Assembly: GCA_016875975.1 (NCBI GenBank)
Contig: VGOF01000044.1
Span: 1 to 9,017, forward strand
Reading direction: 5' to 3'
Source: Chloroflexota bacterium
Lineage (GTDB): Bacteria > Chloroflexota > Dehalococcoidia > GIF9 > UBA5629
Length of the DNA stretch: 9,017 nucleotides
In this document: piece after piece, positions 1 through 5,500 of the stretch
Numbering within the stretch: position 1 is the first letter of the stretch
Layout of the letters: the number at the start of each line of letters is the position of its first letter
Position numbers and translations under genes: made by a program
Notes under the pieces: generated by a model
Databases searched by the model: none
Seen by the model: the letters and a program-made list of their open reading frames with translations, nothing else
What the model was told of the DNA's origin: nothing

Positions 1-1126
1 TCTTGTTGATTGCTTTCCTCAATCGTTCGCTGCCGGCTTCCGGGGCAAAAGTGAGGGTAGTCTTGCGCCTCCAGGGCAACGATTCAATCAGTTTTATAGA
101 GGATGTGTCTAAGCGAAGGCTGGGCAATGAGAGCATGAGATTGTCCCTCAGGCATGGGCCTGCCATACGGGATACCAGCTTATCGATATCATGGAAGTCG
201 CCGCTGCTCAGAGAGACCAGCGATATCTCATTGTAGCCGCAGTTCCGCACCAACGCCTCCGCAGCTTCGACTACCTCATCATGCTCAAGCTCACGCACCG
301 GTCGATATATCATGCCTGCCTGGCAGAAGCGGCATCCCCGTGTGCAGCCTCGCTGAATTTCGATTGCGCCGCGGTCGTGAACCACCTCGACATAAGGGAC
401 AACCGGATTGGTAACAGGCCGTGGTAGCCTGGCCACCATCTGCCTTTCTATGACCGGCTTGGCTTCGGAGGCTTTAGGATTGAATGAAGCCAGTGTGCCA
501 TCCTTGTGGTATTTAACCTGATAAAGACTGGGAACATAGATACCGGAGAGCCTGGCTGCCTGACGCAGCAATCGCCCCCTATCTCCCCTGTATTCGCGGA
601 AGACATCCAGGAATTTCAAAATGGCTTCTTCCGCTTCGCCGATTAGGAAAAGGTCGATGAAGTCAGCCATAGGCTCAGGATTCAGGACACAACTGCCACC
701 GGCGATTATCAGGGGATGTGAACTGTCTCGTTGGCTGCCGAAAACAGGGATTCGTGCCATGTCTAGCATGTTGAGCACGTTGGTATAGGTTAGCTCGTAG
801 CCCAGGGAGAAGCCGACGATGTCGAAATCAGCCAGGGGTCTTTTCGTCTCCAGGCTGAAAAGCGGCAGGTTATGCTGGCGCAGCATAGACTCCATATCTA
901 CCCAGGGGGCATAGACCCTTTCTGCCAGCACATCGGGCTGACCGTTGAGTATACGGTAGAGGATGGGCAATGCCAGGTTGGACATGCCCACTTCATAAGT
1001 ATCAGGAAAAGCCAGGGCAACGCGAATCGGCGTCTTATCCCAGTCTTTGACAATGCTGTTCCACTCCCCCCCAGTGTAGCGGGCAGGCCTGGTAACCTGG
1101 TACAGGATGTCTTCGATTGAAAGCAT
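1..1126 (-). CDS. B12-binding radical SAM protein, TIGR03960 type (N-terminal part; cut by left window edge)
   Basis: The minus frame from the ATG at 1126-1124 is open for 375 codons to the window edge, so the C-terminus is missing. Residues ~35-175 resemble a cobalamin-binding-like Rossmann domain (VALAFPDTYEVGMSNLALP near 36-54, and an IAGGSCVLNPEPMADFID segment near 141-158). The radical SAM core begins near residue 245 with QRGCTRGCRFCQAGM, whose C261, C265 and C268 (CxxxCxxC) would ligate the 4Fe-4S cluster that cleaves S-adenosylmethionine. LSLPSLRLD (332-340) and TFAPEAGSERLR (359-370) are further signatures of this family. The start fits the family, which opens with an 'ED-ILxQVxxPARYTGxEWN' block, seen here at residues 5-23. 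No clear Shine-Dalgarno sequence precedes it. Substrate is unknown; some relatives carry a C-terminal DUF2344/TIGR03936 domain, which would lie outside the window. Family assignment is firm, function is not. Confidence 0.93.
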   Translation of the reverse strand, partial: MLSIEDILYQVTRPARYTGGEWNSIVKDWDKTPIRVALAFPDTYEVGMSNLALPILYRILNGQPDVLAERVYAPWVDMESMLRQHNLPLFSLETKRPLADFDIVGFSLGYELTYTNVLNMLDMARIPVFGSQRDSSHPLIIAGGSCVLNPEPMADFIDLFLIGEAEEAILKFLDVFREYRGDRGRLLRQAARLSGIYVPSLYQVKYHKDGTLASFNPKASEAKPVIERQMVARLPRPVTNPVVPYVEVVHDRGAIEIQRGCTRGCRFCQAGMIYRPVRELEHDEVVEAAEALVRNCGYNEISLVSLSSGDFHDIDKLVSRMAGPCLRDNLMLSLPSLRLDTSSIKLIESLPWRRKTTLTFAPEAGSERLRKAINK

Positions 1127-1145
1127 GATTGTTTGGAACCTGCAA

Positions 1146-1174
1146 ATTATAGCTTTGCCCTTATTGGCTTTCAA
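1146..1174 (-). promoter_or_regulatory. Sigma70-type promoter for the radical SAM gene
   Basis: Read on the minus strand, TTGAAA (1174-1169) is followed by exactly 17 bases and then a perfect TATAAT (1151-1146). Transcription would start near 1139, leaving a leader of only about 13 bases before the ATG at 1126. No purine-rich ribosome site lies within that leader, so the mRNA may be translated with little or no Shine-Dalgarno help. The position and hexamers are read directly; promoter activity is inferred. Confidence 0.7.
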
Positions 1175-1189
1175 CCTACCAACAACCCC

Positions 1190-1210
1190 CTGCCCAGATT
1201 TCTTGGGCAG
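1190..1210 (-). terminator. Weak candidate hairpin downstream of the CoA-transferase relic
   Basis: CTGCCCA (1190-1196) and TGGGCAG (1204-1210) form a perfect 7-bp stem with a 7-base loop. It lies about 65 bases past the stop of the minus-strand relic. The bases after it on that strand are GT-rich, not a T run, so it is not a good intrinsic terminator. It may simply be a chance hairpin. Confidence 0.25.
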
Positions 1211-1275
1211 AACTCATAGACGGGGAAGGGAGAAGGGTGCCATATCACGGATTCGAGGCTCCGAAAGCCTGTTGA

Positions 1276-1458
1276 TTAGAATAGCTCGGAGGCTTGTTTT
1301 TTAAGCCCAGCTCGGAAATCGGGGTGGGCAATGGCTATAAGCTCCTGTGCCCGTTCTCTCAGAGTTTTCTGGCGCAGATGGGCTATGCCGTATTCGGTGA
1401 CCACATAATCAGTAAGGTTGCGGGGAATGGTGACTACCGTGCCCGGCTCGAACACTAA
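1276..1458 (-). pseudogene. Acetyl-CoA hydrolase / CoA-transferase, C-terminal relic
   Basis: The minus strand from about 1458 down to the TAA at 1278-1276 encodes roughly 60 residues. They match the conserved C-terminal end of the acetyl-CoA hydrolase/4-hydroxybutyrate CoA-transferase family: VVTIPRNLTDYVVTEYG, then IAHLRQKTLRERAQELIAI, then AHPDFRAGL. These proteins are usually over 400 residues, so more than 80% is missing. The frame meets a stop (TGA on the minus strand, 1479-1477) just upstream. Nothing resembling the rest of the gene follows, because the oppositely oriented MBL gene starts at 1571. There is no plausible start codon for a working product. Similarity seems to begin near FEPGTVVT (about 1457), so the break is probably there. 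I infer a deletion or rearrangement relic; an assembly join is the alternative. Confidence 0.85.
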
Positions 1459-1511
1459 ACACAGCCTGCCAAAATATCAATAGGGTATCGGCATTTAGTA
1501 GCAAGTGTGTG

Positions 1512-1541
1512 TTGGGAAGAAAAGGGGAAAGGTGATACAAT
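1512..1541 (+). promoter_or_regulatory. Candidate promoter of the MBL-nitroreductase-rhomboid cluster
   Basis: TTGGGA (1512-1517) is separated by 18 bases from TACAAT (1536-1541). The -10 is preceded by TGA, giving an extended TGnTACAAT element. Transcription would begin near 1548, about 23 bases before the ATG at 1571. The -10 is good and the -35 is only 4 of 6, so this is moderately supported. It lies just beyond the break point of the CoA-transferase relic. Confidence 0.5.
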
Positions 1542-1570
1542 AGCGACAATGTTTTGCCTGGGGATTTAAG

Positions 1571-2548
1571 ATGATAGAGCAGATATTGCCTGACCTTTAC
1601 CGCATGGAGATACCGCTGCCCAAGAACCCTCTGAAATCTTTGAACTCCTACTTGATAAAGGGCGATGGGCGATTTCTGATTATCGACACAGGCATGAACC
1701 GCGAGGAATGCCTGAATCCCATGATGTCTTACCTGAATGAGCTGGGCGTTGATTTGGACAAGACCGATTTCTATATCACCCATCTACACGCCGACCACCT
1801 GGGTTTGACGGCTACACTTGCCAGGGAGTCTTCCAAGGTGTACTTCAACTGGGCTGAGGCTGCATTTCTGACTTATGAGAAACAGGTGGCACACATCCAG
1901 GAGGTCTCGAAGTTTTACATACAGCACGGTTTCCCTACTGAGGAACTGGACCGAGCCTGGCGCAGCCATCCGGGCTATAAGTACAGCCCCAGGCAGGAGA
2001 TAAAGTTCACCCCCGTGAAAGAGGGCGATGCCATAAACATCGGTGATTACTCCTTCCAGTGCATCCATACCCCAGGCCACACCCCAGGGCACATGTGCCT
2101 CTACGAGGCCAAGAAAAAGGTCTTTGTCTCCGGCGACCACATCCTGTTCGATATTACCCCCAACATTACGGTGTGGTTGCAGATGGACGATTCGTTACGC
2201 CATTATCTGGCAAGTCTGGAAAAGGTGTCATCGCTGGATGTCAGCCTGGTTTTACCCGGACATCGCAGCCTGTGGCATGAACACAAGCAGAGGATTGCGG
2301 AGCTGCAGGAGCATCACCGGAGCCGGCTCGACGAGGCGCTGATAGCGCTGAAAGATGGCGAAAAGAACGCCTGGCAGATAGCCCCGCACATAACCTGGGA
2401 CATCGACTGCAAATCGTGGGAGGAATTCCCGACGCAGCAAAAATGGTTCGCCATTGGCGAGACCGTCGCCCACCTCCGCTACCTGGAGACAAGCGGAAGG
2501 GTACAACACAGAACACAGGACAATGGCATACTCTACGGGCTGGTCTGA
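1571..2548 (+). CDS. MBL-fold metallo-hydrolase
   Basis: A 325-residue protein with the metallo-beta-lactamase fold, probably a cytoplasmic binuclear metal hydrolase; no signal peptide or membrane helix is visible. Metal-site motifs occur in order: IIDTG (37-41), THLHADH with H71, H73, D75 and H76, HTPGHTPGH with H170 as the next expected ligand, SGDH with bridging D189, and LPGH with H231. The remaining ~90 residues are helical and charged, and could be a winged-helix tail like that of LACTB2-type proteins. The class covers glyoxalase II-like thioesterases, lactonases and nucleases, and the substrate cannot be told from sequence. The start has a TGGGG ribosome-site candidate 7 bases upstream. 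The stop is TGA. It leads a probable three-gene transcript with the nitroreductase 33 bases downstream. Confidence 0.93.
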   Translation: MIEQILPDLYRMEIPLPKNPLKSLNSYLIKGDGRFLIIDTGMNREECLNPMMSYLNELGVDLDKTDFYITHLHADHLGLTATLARESSKVYFNWAEAAFLTYEKQVAHIQEVSKFYIQHGFPTEELDRAWRSHPGYKYSPRQEIKFTPVKEGDAINIGDYSFQCIHTPGHTPGHMCLYEAKKKVFVSGDHILFDITPNITVWLQMDDSLRHYLASLEKVSSLDVSLVLPGHRSLWHEHKQRIAELQEHHRSRLDEALIALKDGEKNAWQIAPHITWDIDCKSWEEFPTQQKWFAIGETVAHLRYLETSGRVQHRTQDNGILYGLV

Positions 2549-2581
2549 CTTCAGCCTCGACTTCATCTGGAGGCAACAGTA

Positions 2582-3157
2582 ATGGATGTAATGGAAGCTA
2601 TCAAAGGCAGACGCAGTATCAGGAAATATGGCGACAAGCCTGTAAATGATGAGACGCTGCAAATTCTGCTGGAAGCGGCACGCTGGGCACCATCCTGGGC
2701 TAATACCCAGTGCTGGAGGTTCGTCATCGTACGTGACAAGGAGACCAAGTCCAGGCTGGCAGACACGTTGAAAGGCACCAGGCCAGGCAGAGCCAACCCG
2801 GCTACCGAGGCGGTGCGGGGTGCGCCCGTGGTCATAGCCGCCTGTGCCGAGCGCGGGCTTTCGGGATACTACAAAGGCGAAGACGATATGAGCTTGCCAG
2901 CTACGGATAAAGGCGACTACTGGTACATGTTCGATGTGGCGCTGGCGGTGCACAATCTATCGCTGGCAGCACATGCGCTGGGGCTGGGAACAGTCCACAC
3001 TGGATTAATGGACGCAGCGGCAGCAGGCAAAATACTGGGTCTGCCGCAGAATGTGACTCTGTTGGAGTTAGTTCCACTGGGCTGGCCTGATGAGCAGCCT
3101 GCACCACGCCCCAGGAAGGAAACTAGCGAATTCGTGTTCAACGAGAAGTATCCCTGA
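2582..3157 (+). CDS. Nitroreductase family protein (FMN-dependent oxidoreductase)
   Basis: A 191-residue flavoprotein of usual length for the nitroreductase superfamily, which reduces nitro, quinone or other acceptors with NAD(P)H and normally works as a homodimer holding FMN at the interface. The N-terminal GRRSIRKY (9-16) is the classic phosphate-binding segment of FMN. APSWANTQCWRFVIV (36-50) is the family's flavin-binding loop. The middle ALAVHNLSLAAHALGLGTV (120-138) is the core helix, and VPLGWPDEQPAPRPRKE (164-180) is the usual C-terminal motif. GGAGG (2569-2573, within TGGAGGC) lies 8 bases before the ATG at 2582 and supports that start over the internal ATG three codons later. The gap to the MBL gene is 33 bases. 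The physiological substrate is unknown. Confidence 0.93.
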   Translation: MDVMEAIKGRRSIRKYGDKPVNDETLQILLEAARWAPSWANTQCWRFVIVRDKETKSRLADTLKGTRPGRANPATEAVRGAPVVIAACAERGLSGYYKGEDDMSLPATDKGDYWYMFDVALAVHNLSLAAHALGLGTVHTGLMDAAAAGKILGLPQNVTLLELVPLGWPDEQPAPRPRKETSEFVFNEKYP

Positions 3158-3194
3158 TAATATGAGCAGGACCTTCAGATAAGCAAAGACAGCC

Positions 3195-3782
3195 ATGAGA
3201 AACGGATATAGAGGCGACGATATAACACCGGTGCTGATACTGGTCATCCTCAATTTCCTGGTTTTTATCGGCATAAGGGTTGCTGACCTGATGGGACATA
3301 ACCTGGTCTTTTTGCTGGGGTTCCAGCCGGCTGGTTTCATTGTTAGGCCATGGACGATTGTGACCAACCTCTTCACGCACTACGGTATCTGGCATATCTT
3401 GGCAAACATGATCACCCTGTATTTCTTCGGCAGATTTTTATGTGGGCTGGTGGGGAATTTACTTTTCTTCATAATCTATTTTGCAGGCGGGTTGCTGGGC
3501 AACGTGCTATTCATGGTCCTGGGCGATCCTTATAGCATAGCAATCGGCGCCTCTGGCGCGGTCTTTTCCCTGGGTGGTGCGCTGGCGGTGTTGACGCCGA
3601 GGCTGCGGGTTATCGTATTCCCCGTACCTGTGCCCATGCCCTTGTGGGTGGCAGTAATTGGAGGCTTCTTCCTTATGTCCTTCGTCCCCGGCATAGCCTG
3701 GCAAGGTCATCTCGGTGGCTTAATTGCTGGCCTACTAGCAGGGCTTATACTACGGCGCAGAATACGGACACCCTTCTCCTAA
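3195..3782 (+). CDS. Rhomboid-family intramembrane serine protease
   Basis: A 195-residue, highly hydrophobic protein with about six membrane helices, the compact bacterial rhomboid layout. Rhomboids cut single-pass membrane proteins inside the bilayer with a Ser-His dyad. Key residues are present: HYGIWHILANM gives H67 and N71 (oxyanion-side residues), GASGA gives the nucleophile S120, and WQGHLGGLIAGL gives the catalytic H172. The WR-type motif of the L1 loop is represented by VRPWTIVTNLFTH (50-62). An arginine-rich tail (RRRIR, 187-191) suggests a cytoplasmic C-terminus. The start lies 37 bases after the nitroreductase stop with only a weak ribosome site. It is probably last in the MBL-nitroreductase-rhomboid transcript. 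All active-site residues are intact, so it should be active; its targets are unknown. Confidence 0.93.
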   Translation: MRNGYRGDDITPVLILVILNFLVFIGIRVADLMGHNLVFLLGFQPAGFIVRPWTIVTNLFTHYGIWHILANMITLYFFGRFLCGLVGNLLFFIIYFAGGLLGNVLFMVLGDPYSIAIGASGAVFSLGGALAVLTPRLRVIVFPVPVPMPLWVAVIGGFFLMSFVPGIAWQGHLGGLIAGLLAGLILRRRIRTPFS

Positions 3783-3804
3783 GCCCCATACCCCACCACT
3801 TCCT

Positions 3805-3832
3805 AAGTTGCAGGTTTCAAGTTGCAAGTCGC
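3805..3832 (+). repeat. Degenerate heptanucleotide tandem repeat (4 units)
   Basis: Four 7-base units follow one another: AAGTTGC, AGGTTTC, AAGTTGC, AAGTCGC. They sit 22 bases after the rhomboid stop and just before the promoter of the next gene. Related heptads occur on the far side of the PEBP gene at 4505-4518 and 4530-4551. The pattern resembles short tandemly repeated repetitive sequences known from intergenic DNA of some bacteria, but its family and role here are unknown. Confidence 0.6.
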
Positions 3833-3836
3833 GTCG

Positions 3837-3865
3837 TGGACATCTCCAGCCACACGTTGTAGAAT
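3837..3865 (+). promoter_or_regulatory. Promoter of the PEBP lipoprotein gene
   Basis: TGGACA (3837-3842) and TAGAAT (3860-3865) each match the sigma70 consensus at 5 of 6 bases and are exactly 17 bases apart. The start of transcription would fall near 3872, giving a leader of about 50 bases. This implies the PEBP gene is transcribed separately from the rhomboid cluster. Confidence 0.6.
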
Positions 3866-3907
3866 GCCACTAACAATATCGACTGTGACTTTAGCTCTCA
3901 TGACCAG

Positions 3908-3917
3908 AAGGAGGTGA
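3908..3917 (+). promoter_or_regulatory. Perfect Shine-Dalgarno sequence of the PEBP gene
   Basis: AAGGAGGTGA (3908-3917) is fully complementary to the canonical 3' end of bacterial 16S rRNA. It is spaced 7 bases (from GGAGG) before the ATG at 3922. It fixes that start and predicts strong translation; no other gene in the window has so complete a site. Confidence 0.85.
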
Positions 3918-3921
3918 CGTA

Positions 3922-4494
3922 ATGAAGTCTGCGTTTTTGAGAATAACCATTTTATCAGCCATGCTGCTCCTCAGCCTCATGGGCATAGCTGCCTGCGCCA
4001 GCAAGGCTCCGCCCACTGCACAGCCTGGCGAGGCGGTGATTTCGCTATCCAGCCCTGCTTTCGCCGATGAAGCCACTATACCCGATAAGTACACCTGCAA
4101 GGGAGAAAACATCTCTCCGGCACTGAAGTGGGATAGGGTGCCCGAGGGGACTAAATCGCTTGCCCTGATTATGGACGACCCTGACGCTCCCATAGGGACC
4201 TTCACCCACTGGGTTATTTTCAACCTGCCGCCCGAGACCAAAGAGCTGACCGAGGCTGTGCCCAAGGAGGAGCGTTTGCCCAACGGGGCTTTGCATGGGA
4301 AAAACGGCATGATGCAGCTCGGCTATTTTGGCCCCTGCCCGCCTCCCGGCAAACCGCACCATTACGGCTTCGCCTTGTATGCGCTGGATACGAGACTAGA
4401 TTTAGCCGCCGGCGCTTCAAAGGAGCAGGTACAAGAAGCTATGCAAGGCCATATCTTGGGACGAGGACAATTGACAGGGCTATATCAACGGTGA
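3922..4494 (+). CDS. YbhB/YbcL-type PEBP-family lipoprotein
   Basis: A 190-residue phosphatidylethanolamine-binding-protein (Raf kinase inhibitor-like) family member, exported as a lipoprotein. Residues 1-24 form a signal peptide (positive start, hydrophobic core at 8-23) ending in a lipobox IAAC with C25 as the lipidated residue. A short linker (26-37) leads to the PEBP fold. Family motifs are ENISPALKW (62-70), ALIMDDPDAP (81-90) with the ligand-site D86, P87, D88 and P90, THWVIFNLPP (95-104), and GYFGPCPPPGKPHHYGF (134-150) containing the second ligand-pocket element with H146 and H147. It should sit on the outer face of the cytoplasmic membrane. The bacterial role is poorly known. It has its own promoter, a very strong ribosome site, and flanking heptad repeats. 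The stop is TGA. Confidence 0.93.
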   Translation: MKSAFLRITILSAMLLLSLMGIAACASKAPPTAQPGEAVISLSSPAFADEATIPDKYTCKGENISPALKWDRVPEGTKSLALIMDDPDAPIGTFTHWVIFNLPPETKELTEAVPKEERLPNGALHGKNGMMQLGYFGPCPPPGKPHHYGFALYALDTRLDLAAGASKEQVQEAMQGHILGRGQLTGLYQR

Positions 4495-4504
4495 GCATAA
4501 GTTA

Positions 4505-4518
4505 AAAGTCAAAGGTCA
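4505..4518 (+). repeat. Two-unit heptad repeat after the PEBP gene
   Basis: AAAGTCA is followed at once by AAGGTCA, two 7-base units differing at one base, starting 10 bases after the PEBP stop. Taken alone this is weak. It gains interest from sharing the 7-base period with the tracts at 3805-3832 and 4530-4551. Confidence 0.4.
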
Positions 4519-4529
4519 GAGCGCCTGAG

Positions 4530-4551
4530 GCAACTTGGAACTTGCAGCTTA
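4530..4551 (-). repeat. Inverted copy of the heptad repeat flanking the PEBP gene
   Basis: Read on the minus strand these 22 bases match 3804-3825 at 19 positions, and all three differences are transitions. The shared pattern is TAAGYTGCARGT followed by TYCAAGTTGC. The two copies thus lie in opposite orientation on either side of the PEBP gene, about 700 bases apart. Confidence 0.6.
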
Positions 4552-4562
4552 CAGCCACCCCC

Positions 4563-4576
4563 ATTGACATGTCAAT
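4563..4576. promoter_or_regulatory. Perfect 14-bp palindrome, possible operator before DegV
   Basis: ATTGACATGTCAAT reads the same on both strands. It lies 48 bases before the DegV start and contains TTGACA, a perfect -35 hexamer, but no good -10 box lies at the expected distance. It could be a dimeric repressor site. A 14-base palindrome is expected roughly once per two windows of this size by chance, so only its position makes it worth listing. Confidence 0.35.
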
Positions 4577-4611
4577 ACCTCGTATGGCAAAGTAGTCGCA
4601 CAACTCTATTC

Positions 4612-4616
4612 AGGAG
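4612..4616 (+). promoter_or_regulatory. Ribosome-binding site that decides the DegV start
   Basis: AGGAG (4612-4616) is 8 bases before the ATG at 4625. A GTG at 4616 in the same frame overlaps this site and adds only three residues, so the ATG is the true start. Confidence 0.75.
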
Positions 4617-4624
4617 TGTGCGCC

Positions 4625-5485
4625 ATGAGAAAGGTTGCCATCGTTGCCGATAGCACTTGCTGTCTTCCCAGGGAACTGGTGGAAAAGCACCATATCCGCA
4701 TTGTTCCCCTGGAGATAATCTACGAGGACAAAAGCTACCGCGATGGCGTAGATATCACTCCTACCCAGATATACCAGATTATGCGCAAGAAAGAGAACCT
4801 GCCCACCACATCCACCGCAGCCGTTGGTGATTTCCTGGAAGCCTACCGAGAAGCCGGCAAGGAAGCCAAGAGCGTGCTCTGCATCACTTTAACCAGCTTG
4901 CAGAGCCAGACTTTCCAGGCGGCGGCAGCAGCAAGAGATATGGCTAAAGAAGAAATTCCTGGAACCACAGTGGAGGTCTTTGACAGCAGGGCAGTGGCGG
5001 GGTCTCTGGGATTCATCGTGCTGGCAGCGGCCAGGGCAGCCGAAGATGGCGCTGATTTGGCAAAATGCCTCGAGGCAGCGAAGAACGTGATGGAAAAGGT
5101 GAATTTCCTGGCCATGCTGGATACGCTATACTATCTGGCTAGGTTGGGACGTATCGCCAAAGCGGCAGCGTGGGCTGGCGCCATGTTGAACATGAAACCT
5201 ATACTGGGTCACTCCCCGGCAGCGGGTGTAACCGAGCCTGTGGCTCGCCCTCGGACCAAGGTCAAAGCCATCGAGCGCATGCTGGAGATTATGGCAGAGA
5301 AAGTAGGCAACGCAAAAGTGCATGTCATGGTGCAGCACGCTGACGAACTGGATGATGCCAAGAAACTGCTGGACATGATTAAGTCAAGGTTTGACTGTGT
5401 GGAAAGCTACCTCACCGAATTCACGCCGGTGATGGGAGTCCATACCGGCCCTGGCTTGCTGGCCATAGGTTTCTATTGCGATTAA
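4625..5485 (+). CDS. DegV family fatty-acid-binding protein
   Basis: A 286-residue DegV protein. Members of this family (FakB in Gram-positive bacteria) hold a fatty acid in a deep pocket and present it to the kinase FakA for phosphorylation and phospholipid synthesis; FakA is not seen in this window. Family features appear in order: VAIVADSTCCLP (4-15), IVPLEIIYEDKSYRDGVDIT (26-45), the ligand-site TTSTAAVGDF (61-70, the TSQPS-equivalent), ITLTSLQSQTFQAA (87-100), FDSRAVAGSLGF (119-130), LDTLYYLARLGRI (165-177) and MGVHTGPGLLAIGF (270-283) with H273. The protein is of normal length, cytoplasmic and appears intact. A palindrome lies upstream, and the GAF-GGDEF gene starts 15 bases after the stop, in the same frame, so the two may be co-transcribed. 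Confidence 0.94.
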   Translation: MRKVAIVADSTCCLPRELVEKHHIRIVPLEIIYEDKSYRDGVDITPTQIYQIMRKKENLPTTSTAAVGDFLEAYREAGKEAKSVLCITLTSLQSQTFQAAAAARDMAKEEIPGTTVEVFDSRAVAGSLGFIVLAAARAAEDGADLAKCLEAAKNVMEKVNFLAMLDTLYYLARLGRIAKAAAWAGAMLNMKPILGHSPAAGVTEPVARPRTKVKAIERMLEIMAEKVGNAKVHVMVQHADELDDAKKLLDMIKSRFDCVESYLTEFTPVMGVHTGPGLLAIGFYCD

Positions 5486-5500
5486 GACACAGAATCTCGT

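Noticed and set aside
1107..1304. A 65-codon plus-strand open frame between the radical SAM gene and the relic
   Set aside because: It overlaps the promoter and start of the radical SAM gene and the relic's coding strand, and shows no family motif.
1409..1783. A 124-codon minus-strand open frame across the MBL start
   Set aside because: It is antisense to conserved MBL residues and out of frame with the CoA-transferase relic; no domain is seen.
2252..2953. A 233-codon minus-strand open frame
   Set aside because: It overlaps the end of the MBL gene and most of the nitroreductase, both with intact family motifs on the plus strand.
4616..4624. GTG start three codons before the DegV ATG
   Set aside because: The GTG overlaps the AGGAG ribosome site, which is correctly spaced for the ATG at 4625.
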